From assembly GCA_902540275.1 (NCBI GenBank), contig CACBMB010000001.1:124001-188000 (forward strand): a stretch of DNA of 64,000 nucleotides, given 5' to 3'. The stretch comes from an uncultured Pelagibacteraceae bacterium. Its GTDB lineage: Bacteria; Pseudomonadota; Alphaproteobacteria; Pelagibacterales; Pelagibacteraceae. Positions 1-9,026 of the stretch are shown in pieces (within the stretch, counting starts at the first letter, position 1; the number at the start of each line of letters is the position of its first letter). Under the pieces are notes generated by a model. It searched no databases and was not told the DNA's origin. It saw only the letters and a program-made list of their open reading frames with translations. The translations under genes and the position numbers were made by a program.

Positions 1-527
1 TTGAATTTATGAAAGAATGTCAAAAAAAAGTAAAAAATATTTTAGCTATTTGTTGGGGAATGCAAGTAGCTGTGACCGCAGCGGGTGGAGAAGTAAAAAA
101 AGGAGTGAATTGCCATATTGGAATTGCTAATGAAATAACAATAAATAAAGAAGGTTTAAATCATCCAATATACAAAGATAAAAATAATAGATTTAATTCA
201 CCTGCATTTAACTTTGATGAAGTTGTCACATTGCCTAAAGACGGAATTTGTTTAGCTTCAAACAAAATTAATAAAATTCAAAGTTTATATTTTAATATAG
301 GAGAAACAAAAATTTGGGGGCTACAATATCACCCTGAAATTACATACGAAAAAATGATAAGTTTAATTGAATTTAGAAAAGATAAATTAATTCAAAATAG
401 AAAAGCATTTAAAGATGAAGAAGAAATAAAAAATCACATATCTTTTATTAAAGATGAAATTTCATTATCGAATAAAGCACAAAGAATGATTGAGTTAAAA
501 AATTGGTTAGATAATATTAAGAAATAG
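1..527 (+). CDS. Class I glutamine amidotransferase-like protein, 5'-truncated by window edge
   Basis: ORF open to the left edge; AICWGMQ (GATase nucleophile-elbow-like) and WGLQYHPE motifs. Confidence 0.75.
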   Translation, partial: EFMKECQKKVKNILAICWGMQVAVTAAGGEVKKGVNCHIGIANEITINKEGLNHPIYKDKNNRFNSPAFNFDEVVTLPKDGICLASNKINKIQSLYFNIGETKIWGLQYHPEITYEKMISLIEFRKDKLIQNRKAFKDEEEIKNHISFIKDEISLSNKAQRMIELKNWLDNIKK

Positions 528-535
528 ATTAAAAA

Positions 536-1648
536 ATGTTAAGTTATATATTACCCTTTATTATACTTATACTAGTAGTTGTATTTATTCATGAATACGG
601 ACATTATTACTTTGCAAAAAGGTATGGAGTTGGTGTTACAGATTTTTCAATAGGATTTGGTAAAGAAATTATTGGTTGGAATGATAAATCAGGCACTAGA
701 TGGAAAATTTGTTGGATACCTCTTGGTGGATATGTAAAATTTTTTGGTGATCGGAATGTTTTTTCACAGGCTGATCAAGAAAAAATTATTCAAAAATACA
801 ATGAAGTAGATAGAGAAAAACTATTTGTTTTAAAACCTTTATATCAAAGAGTTTTAATTGTTTTTGGTGGTCCATTAGCTAATTTTTTATTAGCCTTAGC
901 TATATTTTTTTCTATTTATACATTTGTTGGTAAAGATTTTACACCTGCAGTTATTAATGAAGTTCAAAAAGATAGCCCTGCTATGGTAGGAGGTTTAAAG
1001 CAAAATGATATAATTTTAGAGATAGATGGTAACAAAGTTGAGAGTATAATGGATGTATCTAAATTCATTACATTGTCTACAAATGATATTATTGATTTTA
1101 AAGTTAAGCGTTCTTACGATGAATTAATTTTGAGAATAAAACCAGATACTGTTTTGGGTGAAGATAATCTTGGAAATCAAGTTAATAAAAGAATAGTTGG
1201 AATTAAATTAGGTGCTTATAATAATCAAATTAATCATATAAAATTGGGCCCTGCTCAAGCAATCTATCATGCTGCAAATGAAGTTTTTTATGTAAGCATT
1301 TCCTCATTAAAATACATTGGCGCTATGATTTTTGGCAAAGCAGATACCTCCCAGTTAGGAGGACCTATAAGAATAGCTAAAATTTCAGGTCAAGTAGCTG
1401 AATTTGGTGTTTTGGCTTTCATCAGTATGATGGCTTATATCTCTATAAGTTTAGGATTAATTAACTTATTCCCAATACCAATGTTAGATGGAGGTCATTT
1501 AATGTTTTATGCGTTTGAAAAAGTGTTAGGTCGTCCATTATCTCAAAAAACTCAAGAAGGTTTTTTTCGAATCGGTTTGTTTTTATTGTTATCATTGATG
1601 TTTTTTACTACTTTTAACGACTTAAAAGACCTTGGTTTATTCAGATAA
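536..1648 (+). CDS. rseP: Site-2 protease, RseP/MmpA family membrane zinc metalloprotease
   Basis: HEYGH zinc motif near N-terminus, PDZ-like region, NLFPIPMLDGGH C-terminal motif. Confidence 0.93.
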   Translation: MLSYILPFIILILVVVFIHEYGHYYFAKRYGVGVTDFSIGFGKEIIGWNDKSGTRWKICWIPLGGYVKFFGDRNVFSQADQEKIIQKYNEVDREKLFVLKPLYQRVLIVFGGPLANFLLALAIFFSIYTFVGKDFTPAVINEVQKDSPAMVGGLKQNDIILEIDGNKVESIMDVSKFITLSTNDIIDFKVKRSYDELILRIKPDTVLGEDNLGNQVNKRIVGIKLGAYNNQINHIKLGPAQAIYHAANEVFYVSISSLKYIGAMIFGKADTSQLGGPIRIAKISGQVAEFGVLAFISMMAYISISLGLINLFPIPMLDGGHLMFYAFEKVLGRPLSQKTQEGFFRIGLFLLLSLMFFTTFNDLKDLGLFR

Positions 1649-1804
1649 GTATTTTTAAAATAATTTTAAAAAGTCAATAAAATCAACACAAATTTAACAT
1701 TTTACAAGATATTGTGTATAACTTTTTCAAATATACTAAAAAAATTCTTGATTTATCAACACTTTTGATAAAAATGATAATTAACCTAATAAACCGGAGC
1801 TAAA

Positions 1805-2080
1805 ATGAATAAAAAACAATTAGTGGTCAAACTTTCAGGAGCTTTAAATCTAAGTAAAGCAGATGCTGAGAGAACTTTTGACACCATTACCAACACTATT
1901 CTTGATGCTTTAAAAGCTGATGATTCAGTAAAAATCGCTGGATTTGGAACTTATAAAGTAGCTAAGAGAAAAGCTAGAGTTGGAAGAAATCCTAGAACTG
2001 GTGAGCAAATTCAAATTGCTGCATCTCAAAAGGTTAAATTCTTACCTGCAAAAGCTTTAAAAGAAGTCTTCAACAAATAA
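1805..2080 (+). CDS. hupB: DNA-binding protein HU
   Basis: 91 aa, GFGTYKVAKRKARVGRNPRTGEQIQIAASQKVKF signature. Confidence 0.95.
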   Translation: MNKKQLVVKLSGALNLSKADAERTFDTITNTILDALKADDSVKIAGFGTYKVAKRKARVGRNPRTGEQIQIAASQKVKFLPAKALKEVFNK

Positions 2081-2089
2081 TTAATTTTA

Positions 2090-2125
2090 ACAGCCTTAAT
2101 ACTAAATAAGTGTTAAGGCTGTTTC
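2090..2125 (+). terminator. Intrinsic terminator after hupB
   Basis: ACAGCCTTAA (2090-2099) pairs with TTAAGGCTGT (2113-2122), followed by a short T-rich stretch. Confidence 0.75.
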
Positions 2126-2188
2126 TATATGCAAAAAATGCATACCCAATTTTCCTAATCAGCGTTAGTTATTAATTTTATTCAAAAT

Positions 2189-2218
2189 ATAAGACATTCT
2201 TTTACAGGGAGGTCTTAT
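2189..2218 (+). promoter_or_regulatory. Hairpin around amtB RBS/start codon
   Basis: ATAAGAC (2189-2195) perfectly complementary to GTCTTAT (2212-2218); loop holds most of AGGGAGG; start codon ATG is 2217-2219. Confidence 0.5.
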
Positions 2219-3515
2219 GACTAAATTAATAAAAATAGTAAGTGCACCACTTATTAGTTTAATTTTATTATTAAACATGAGTAGTGCTGGTATGGCAGAT
2301 ACAACGGTTTCTGCCGAAGTAGGTTTTATTTTCAATACTATACTATTCCTAATGTGTGGATTCCTCGTATTTTTTATGGCTTGTGGATTTGCAATGTTGG
2401 AGTCAGGTATGGTTACATCAAAAAGTGTATCTGTTATCTGTGCAAAAAATATAGGTTTAGTATCTATTGGAGCGATAATGTTTTGGCTTGTGGGTTATAA
2501 CTTAGCTTATGGAATTGATCCAGGCGGTTATATCGGTAAGTTTATTCCATGGGCAGATGGTAGTAAAATAGAAACAGGTTATGCTGATGGTTCAGATTGG
2601 TATTTCCAAATGGTATTTTGTGTAACAACAGTATCAATCGTATCTGGAACTCTTGCTGAAAGGATAAAATTATGGCCGTTCTTTTTGTTTGCTGCAATTT
2701 TAGCTGGTGTAATTTATCCAATTGTAATGGGTTGGCAATGGGGTGGTGGCTGGTTAGCTGCTGCAGGATTCTCAGACTTTGCTGGTTCAACATTGGTACA
2801 CTCAACAGGTGGTGCAGCTGCACTAGCAGGAGCAATAATTTTAGGCCCAAGACTTGGTCGATTTACCAAAAAAGGTGAAGCGGCTGTGCTTAAGCCTTTT
2901 GCAGCATCATCAATACCATTAGTAACATTGGGTGTATTCATCCTTTGGTTAGGTTGGTTTGGATTTAACGGTGGTTCTCAATTAGCAATTGGAACAGCTC
3001 CTGATGCAATCGCAGTATCAAAAATATTTATAAACACACTATTAGCTGGTGCGGGTGGTGTAATGGCCGCTGGTGCTATCACTAGATTATCTGGAAAAAC
3101 GGATGTAGTGCAAATGCTTAATGGATGTATTGGTGGTTTAGTAGCTATTACTGCAGAACCATTAATGCCTTCTCCGTTAGCTTCAATTTTAATTGGTGCT
3201 GTAGGTGGTTTAATAGTTGTTTATGGTACGAAAATGTTGTTTGCTTTAAAAATCGATGATGTAGTTGGTGCCGTACCTGCTCACTTATTTGCAGGTATTT
3301 GGGGAACATTAATAGTTCCTGCAACGAACTCGGGTGCAAATTTTGGCACTCAATTACTAGGCGTAATTTCAATAAATGTATTTGTATTTATTGTTGCATA
3401 TATAGTTTGGTCATTGATGAAAGCTACAATGGGTATCAGATTGAGTAAAGAAGCTGAAATGAAAGGTACTGACGTATCAGAAACTGGAGTTATAGCTTAC
3501 TCAATTAGAGACTAA
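2217..3515 (+). CDS. amtB: Ammonium transporter
   Basis: Amt family: signal peptide, GGWLAAAGFSDFAGSTLVHSTGGAAALAGAIILGPR, multiple TM helices. Confidence 0.95.
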   Translation: MTKLIKIVSAPLISLILLLNMSSAGMADTTVSAEVGFIFNTILFLMCGFLVFFMACGFAMLESGMVTSKSVSVICAKNIGLVSIGAIMFWLVGYNLAYGIDPGGYIGKFIPWADGSKIETGYADGSDWYFQMVFCVTTVSIVSGTLAERIKLWPFFLFAAILAGVIYPIVMGWQWGGGWLAAAGFSDFAGSTLVHSTGGAAALAGAIILGPRLGRFTKKGEAAVLKPFAASSIPLVTLGVFILWLGWFGFNGGSQLAIGTAPDAIAVSKIFINTLLAGAGGVMAAGAITRLSGKTDVVQMLNGCIGGLVAITAEPLMPSPLASILIGAVGGLIVVYGTKMLFALKIDDVVGAVPAHLFAGIWGTLIVPATNSGANFGTQLLGVISINVFVFIVAYIVWSLMKATMGIRLSKEAEMKGTDVSETGVIAYSIRD

Positions 3516-3527
3516 TTGCATGCAATA

Positions 3528-3580
3528 AAGGGGCTCTTTGCTCTCTGTGTGATTCAACATTACTCATCAAAGAGCCTCTT
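3528..3580 (+). terminator. Long-stem hairpin downstream of amtB (possible terminator or 3' UTR RNA)
   Basis: AAGGGGCTCTTTG (3528-3540) pairs with CAAAGAGCCTCTT (3568-3580) with one G-U pair; followed by A-rich sequence. Confidence 0.6.
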
Positions 3581-3611
3581 AAAAAAATTAACTTCCTCTA
3601 TTTAGTTAACA

Positions 3612-3648
3612 AAAGAAGCCCCTCCCTCAAGGGGCTTCTTTATTGTTT
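3612..3648 (+). terminator. Intrinsic terminator
   Basis: AAAGAAGCCCC (3612-3622) / GGGGCTTCTTT (3631-3641), 8-nt loop, then TATTGTTT. Confidence 0.85.
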
Positions 3649-3691
3649 AGTTCTAATGTAAAAATTAAAATAATTGATTATATTAGAATTG

Positions 3692-4255
3692 ATGGAATTT
3701 TTGAAAAAATACAATCATCCAAAAAATATAAGATATGAGTCTTTCAAATTTGCGCTATTAGAGGCAAATAAAAGAAATTTAAAGACAATTGTAGAAACTG
3801 GTTGTGCTAGGGGGAAAATAAAATTTATTTTTTTTTCAAAAATTAATTGGAAAGATGGAATGAGCACTATGATTTTTTCTGATTATGCAAAATTTGTTAA
3901 TGGTAAATTGACCTCTTGTGATATTGAAAAAAAAAATATCAAAAATGCTAAAAAATTTGTTGGAAATAATGAAAAATTTGTTGAATTTGTCACAGACGAT
4001 AGTGTTAAATTTTTATCGTCTTTTAATAAGAATATAGATTTTTTATATTTAGATTCTTTGGATGGACAATTTAAAGAAGCATCAGATCATCAATTAAAAG
4101 AAATTAAAGTTGCAAAAAGCAAACTTCATAAAAAATCATTAGTTTTACTGGATGATAAAGGGTCAAAAACAAATCTTTCTATTGACTTTATGTTAGAAAA
4201 TAATTTTAAAATTATTAATGAAACAAAAGAACAAGTTCTTCTGAGTTATGAATAG
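3692..4255 (+). CDS. Class I SAM-dependent methyltransferase-like protein
   Basis: ETGCARGK glycine-rich motif, LYLDSLDG; ORF track starts at a TTG (3674), ATG at 3692 preferred. Confidence 0.6.
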   Translation: MEFLKKYNHPKNIRYESFKFALLEANKRNLKTIVETGCARGKIKFIFFSKINWKDGMSTMIFSDYAKFVNGKLTSCDIEKKNIKNAKKFVGNNEKFVEFVTDDSVKFLSSFNKNIDFLYLDSLDGQFKEASDHQLKEIKVAKSKLHKKSLVLLDDKGSKTNLSIDFMLENNFKIINETKEQVLLSYE

Positions 4256-4266
4256 CGATTAATAGA

Positions 4267-5145
4267 ATGAAAAAAGAAACATTAAACAAATTTAGTGATA
4301 AAATATACTCACAGTTTGGAGAAGATGGTATCCTGAAAGAAATTCTTAATCGTCTTGATAAAAAAAATCATGATAATTGGTGTGTTGAGTTTGGTGCTAG
4401 AGATGGTGTTTCGGACTCGAATACATTAAATTTAATAAAAAACCATAATTATAAAGCTGTATTAATTGAAGGTGACAAAAAATATTATAAAAAACTTTGT
4501 CAAAATTTTCCACAAAATGAAATTATTAAGATTAACAAATTTATAAATTTTACAGGTGAAAATAATTTAGATAACACACTTAAAAATACAAAAATTCCTA
4601 AGAATTTTGATTTTTTATCAATAGATATAGATGGTTGTGATTACTATATTTTTGAAAGTTTGATAGAATTCAGACCAAAAATTATTTGCATCGAGTTCAA
4701 TCATTTAATACCAAACTCAGTTGAATTTATTCAAAAAAAGGATTTTTCCATTAAACAAGGTTGTAGTGCAAAATCTTTAATTCAATTAGGAAAAATAAAA
4801 AATTATGAAGTTGTTGCAAGCAGTCATTGCAATCTATTTTTTGTTGATAAATCATATTTTGAATTAATTTTAAAAGAAAGTATTTCTATAGATGATTTAA
4901 TTGATGATAGTGAAATTAAGAATTTTATTTTTTGTGGTTATGACGGAAGTTTTCATACAACAAAACCTCTTAGATTAGGCTGGCATAAAATCAATATAAA
5001 TAATGAAAAGATCCAACCTCTTCCTTCCTATATAAGACGTTTTCCTGATGATTATAATTTATTCCAAAAAATAATTTTTTATTTATATAGAGAGGTATTG
5101 AGCCCTGGTCGCTTTATCAAAAAATTCTTATCCAGGAAAAAATAA
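4267..5145 (+). CDS. FkbM-like SAM-dependent methyltransferase
   Basis: YSQFGEDGILKEIL, CVEFGARDGVSDSNT, VLIEGD, LSIDIDGCDYYIFESL motifs. Confidence 0.7.
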   Translation: MKKETLNKFSDKIYSQFGEDGILKEILNRLDKKNHDNWCVEFGARDGVSDSNTLNLIKNHNYKAVLIEGDKKYYKKLCQNFPQNEIIKINKFINFTGENNLDNTLKNTKIPKNFDFLSIDIDGCDYYIFESLIEFRPKIICIEFNHLIPNSVEFIQKKDFSIKQGCSAKSLIQLGKIKNYEVVASSHCNLFFVDKSYFELILKESISIDDLIDDSEIKNFIFCGYDGSFHTTKPLRLGWHKININNEKIQPLPSYIRRFPDDYNLFQKIIFYLYREVLSPGRFIKKFLSRKK

Positions 5146-5149
5146 TTAT

Positions 5150-5953
5150 CTAATTTATTAAAGACATTGGATCTAATCTTGTTTGAAACCAATTAACTCT
5201 AAAATCTAAATGTGGTCCAGTTGATCGTCCAGTAGATCCAACTGTTCCAATTATATCTCCTTGAAGGACTTCATCACCAACGTTAACATTTAGAGTTTCT
5301 AAGTGAGAATAAATCGTAGAGATTCCATGACCATGATCCATAATAATTGTTCCACCTGTATAATATAAATCTACCTCAGCCATCGTAACCACTCCTGTGG
5401 CAGAGGATTTTATTTTAGTGCCTTTTTTAGTTGCAATATCTATTCCGTAGTGTGGCCATTTTGGTTTTCCATTAAGTATTCTTTGACTTCCATAAACACC
5501 ACTAATAATTCCTTTAACGGGCATGATAAATTGATTTTTAAAAAAAGGTAAATCAGAATTAATTGCCCTTGCCTTACCAATTTTATTATTTTCTTCTTTA
5601 ATTCTTTTATAAACTGACTCTGGAGGAGTTACTTTACTTTCCTCTAAACCATCAATTCGTTGAATATTATATTTTCTTTTAATGACTTTCTTAATTATCT
5701 TCTCTTTTTTTCCATTAATATATTTTGTAATTGTAACATCAAATTTTCTATCTCTATCAAGACCAAAAACAAAATAACCATCCTTACTCACTCTTACTTC
5801 TTTTTTATCAATAATAATTTTTGCTAATGGGTCAGTTAACCCAATAATATAATGACCTTGTACGAATTTACCTTTAAATTCAATCGCATTGAGATGAGTT
5901 GTGAAAAAAAAGATTATTATTAAAAATAATCTATATATTATTTTGCAGTCCAT
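5150..5953 (-). CDS. M23 (LytM-type) peptidase domain protein, secreted
   Basis: N-terminal hydrophobic signal; HYGID and GRSTGPHLDFRVNW motifs. Confidence 0.88.
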   Translation of the reverse strand: MDCKIIYRLFLIIIFFFTTHLNAIEFKGKFVQGHYIIGLTDPLAKIIIDKKEVRVSKDGYFVFGLDRDRKFDVTITKYINGKKEKIIKKVIKRKYNIQRIDGLEESKVTPPESVYKRIKEENNKIGKARAINSDLPFFKNQFIMPVKGIISGVYGSQRILNGKPKWPHYGIDIATKKGTKIKSSATGVVTMAEVDLYYTGGTIIMDHGHGISTIYSHLETLNVNVGDEVLQGDIIGTVGSTGRSTGPHLDFRVNWFQTRLDPMSLIN

Positions 5954-6705
5954 CCACCATCAACCAATAATGAAGTACCATTTATCATTGATGCTGCATC
6001 TGAAGCTAAAAAAACAGCAGCACTTGCTACATCTGAAAGCTCTGCAAACTTTCCTAAAGGGATATTTCCTAAAACTTCGTTTTTAAATTTTTTACTCTTA
6101 AGAAATTTTTTAGTCATAGGCGTAACAACAAATGTGGGACAAACTGTATTTACTCTAATATTATATTTAGCTAAATCAATGGACATTCCTTTTGTAAGTC
6201 CTTCTAAGCCAAATTTAGTCATGTTGTAAACACTTCTAATTGGACCACCAACATGACCCATTTGAGAAGACATATTAATAATAGCACCACCAACTTTTTT
6301 TCTATTTTTAGATTTAATCATTTTTAGAGCACACAGTTGAGCTAGATTAAAAGTAGCTATTGTATTTATCTTTACCAGATATTCCATATTTTTGGTTTTA
6401 ACTTTTGTAAAGTGCTCTGGAATATTGTTACCCGCATTATTAATTAAAATATCAATTTTAGCTTGTTTATTAATTATTTCTTTAATCTGATTATAATTAG
6501 TAATGTCACAAACATAAGATCTGCATTTAGATTTAAGTTTTTTTATTATTTTTGAAACCTCATTTAAATCTTTTTGAGTTCTACTGATTATTACTAAATT
6601 TGCACCAGCCTCAGCAAGAGCTATTGCACATGCCCTTCCTATACCTTTGCCGGCACCAGTCACAACTGCCGTTTTATTTTTAAGGTTATAATTTTTTAAA
6701 TACAT
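5938..6705 (-). CDS. Short-chain dehydrogenase/reductase
   Basis: TGAGKGIGRA, NNAGN, YNMTK, VDGGW. Confidence 0.9.
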   Translation of the reverse strand: MYLKNYNLKNKTAVVTGAGKGIGRACAIALAEAGANLVIISRTQKDLNEVSKIIKKLKSKCRSYVCDITNYNQIKEIINKQAKIDILINNAGNNIPEHFTKVKTKNMEYLVKINTIATFNLAQLCALKMIKSKNRKKVGGAIINMSSQMGHVGGPIRSVYNMTKFGLEGLTKGMSIDLAKYNIRVNTVCPTFVVTPMTKKFLKSKKFKNEVLGNIPLGKFAELSDVASAAVFLASDAASMINGTSLLVDGGWTAK

Positions 6706-7298
6706 TATAAAAATAATATTTGAATATCTGTGTAAATCAATTCAATAGCAACAATTAAAATTGCTAATAATCCAGCCCATGCTATCCATTTATATTTTTT
6801 TATCCAATTAGAAATTAATGTTGCAGCGAAAGCCATTAATACAATTGATAAAACTAAACCAAATACAAGTAAACTATAATGATCTCCTGCAGCTCCAGCA
6901 ACTCCTAAAACGTTATCTAAACTCATAGTGAAGTCTGCTAATAAAATTGTCCAAATAGCTTTAAGAAAACTTGAATTATCTACTTTAATATTTTCATCAT
7001 GATCGGAGCCTTTAATCACATCCGTATAAAGTTTATAAACTATATAGAGTAAAAGAATTCCACCAAGAAGTCTTAACCCAGTTATTTGTAACAAATAAGC
7101 AGTTAATAATGTTAAAATTATTCTTAGAATTACAGCACCACCAATTCCAAAAAAAATAATTTTTTTTCTTTGTTCCAAAGGAAATTTTGAAGCAACCATT
7201 CCAATAATAATTGCGTTATCTCCAGCTAAAACTAAATCAATTAATATTATTTGAGTTAAAATTGTTAATTGCTCTGGAGTAAATAAATCAGCAAACAT
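6705..7298 (-). CDS. TerC-family integral membrane protein
   Basis: DLVLAGDNAIIIGM and DFTMSLDNVLGVAGAA motifs. Confidence 0.9.
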   Translation of the reverse strand: MFADLFTPEQLTILTQIILIDLVLAGDNAIIIGMVASKFPLEQRKKIIFFGIGGAVILRIILTLLTAYLLQITGLRLLGGILLLYIVYKLYTDVIKGSDHDENIKVDNSSFLKAIWTILLADFTMSLDNVLGVAGAAGDHYSLLVFGLVLSIVLMAFAATLISNWIKKYKWIAWAGLLAILIVAIELIYTDIQILFL

Positions 7299-8893
7299 TA
7301 ACTTGTAAGTATCATATCAGCACCTTTTTCTGCAATCATTATTGTAGGTGCATTTGTATTTCCTGACGTAATGTTTGGCATAATTGATGCATCAATTACT
7401 CTTAAATTTTTAATTCCTTTTACATTTAATCTTTCGTCAACTACAGCCATATCATCTTGACCCATCTTACAGGTTCCAACTGGATGAAAAATAGTTTGAG
7501 TATAATCAGAACCAGCTTTAACTAATTCCTCATTATCATTTATATCAATTCCTGGCCTATACTCTTCAGGCTTATATTTTTTAAAAGTTTCAGACTCCAT
7601 AACTATCTTTCTTGTAAGTTTTAACCCTTTTGCTGCTACCATTCGATCATGTTCAGTTGAAAGATAATTCATTTTTATTTTGGCGTATGTTCTTGAGTCT
7701 TTGTCTACAATACTTACGTTTCCTCTACTAGTCGGTCTTATATTTGAAACTGTAGGTGTAAAAGCATGAAAATCATGATTTTTAGTTGCACCCAACGTAT
7801 CCATACTCATTGGTTGGACATGCCACTGAAGATCAGGCAATTCCAATGATGGATCACTTTTTGCAAACATGCACATTTGACTTGCACCCATAGTCATTGG
7901 TCCACTACGATTAAATATGTATTCTAAACCAATCATTAGATTTCCTATCAAACTATTTATTTTCTTATTAAGTGATTTAAGACCGTGAACTTTGTATATA
8001 GGTCTAAACATAAGATGATCTTGCAAATTTTCGCCTACACCCTTTAATTCATGAACTATTTCAATACCTAAATTTTTTAGTTGTTGAGAATTTCCTATTC
8101 CAGATGTTTGTAAAATCTGAGGAGAACCTATTGCTCCTGATGAAAGGATTATCTCTTTATTTGAAGTTATTTTTTTTAATTGATTTTCTTGCCAATATTC
8201 AACTTCTCTAGCAGTTTTATTTTCAAAATTAATTTTTTTCACATGAGCATTAGTAATAATAGATAAATTTTTTCTGTTTTTAATTGGATTCAAATATCCT
8301 ACTGCAGTACTACATCTAAAACCGTCTTTTTCAGTTACCTGGAAGTAGCCACAACCATGATTATCGCCAGTGTTGAAATCTTTTGTTCTAGGAATACCAA
8401 ATTCCTCAGCAGCATTTTGAAATTCATTTAAAAGAGGCAATTGAATTCTTTGATCTGAAACTGAAAGGGGTCCACCGACACCATGGAAATCGTTTTGCCC
8501 TCTTTCTTGATTTTCTGATTTGATAAAATAAGGAAGAACATCATCCCAGCCCCAACCAGTGTTTCCTAATTGACGCCAAACATCATAATCTCTACTTTGT
8601 CCTCTTATATAAAGTAGACCATTGATAGATGAACTCCCTCCTAGAGTTTTACCTCGAGGATAACGAATTGATCTATTATTCATTGTTTCATCTGGCTCAG
8701 TTTTGTAGCACCAATCTACAGATGGATTATGCATAGTTTTAAAATATCCAACGGGAATATGTATCCACGGATAAATATCTTTTCCACCAGCTTCAATTAA
8801 CAATACTTTATTATTAGGGTTTTCTGAAAGCCTGTTAGCAAGTACACATCCTGCTGAACCTGCTCCAATAATTACATAATCAAAATTTTCCAT
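7298..8893 (-). CDS. GMC-family oxidoreductase (choline/alcohol dehydrogenase-like, FAD)
   Basis: YVIIGAGSAGCVLANRLSE, GGSSSINGLLYIRG, SSGAIGSPQILQTSGIG, GTCKMG. Confidence 0.9.
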   Translation of the reverse strand: MENFDYVIIGAGSAGCVLANRLSENPNNKVLLIEAGGKDIYPWIHIPVGYFKTMHNPSVDWCYKTEPDETMNNRSIRYPRGKTLGGSSSINGLLYIRGQSRDYDVWRQLGNTGWGWDDVLPYFIKSENQERGQNDFHGVGGPLSVSDQRIQLPLLNEFQNAAEEFGIPRTKDFNTGDNHGCGYFQVTEKDGFRCSTAVGYLNPIKNRKNLSIITNAHVKKINFENKTAREVEYWQENQLKKITSNKEIILSSGAIGSPQILQTSGIGNSQQLKNLGIEIVHELKGVGENLQDHLMFRPIYKVHGLKSLNKKINSLIGNLMIGLEYIFNRSGPMTMGASQMCMFAKSDPSLELPDLQWHVQPMSMDTLGATKNHDFHAFTPTVSNIRPTSRGNVSIVDKDSRTYAKIKMNYLSTEHDRMVAAKGLKLTRKIVMESETFKKYKPEEYRPGIDINDNEELVKAGSDYTQTIFHPVGTCKMGQDDMAVVDERLNVKGIKNLRVIDASIMPNITSGNTNAPTIMIAEKGADMILTS

Positions 8894-9026
8894 TAATAGT
8901 TGAATAGTTTTTTTAATTTAAGTTATTTATTGTTTTTACACTTATATTAATCAATTGTCACTTGTGTCAGCATTGTTTTTCTGATTTTATGCAGCACGTT
9001 AAATTTAACTAACAAGAGGAAAAATA

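Noticed and set aside
2128-2144. Small hairpin TATGCA-N5-TGCATA after the hupB terminator
   Set aside because: Short, AT-rich, no associated signal; likely chance.
2542-2850. Antisense ORF of 102 aa inside amtB, plus several other 60-80 aa ORFs in alternate frames there
   Set aside because: Fully nested in a strongly supported CDS; composition (Leu/His/Gln-rich) is typical of out-of-frame translation.
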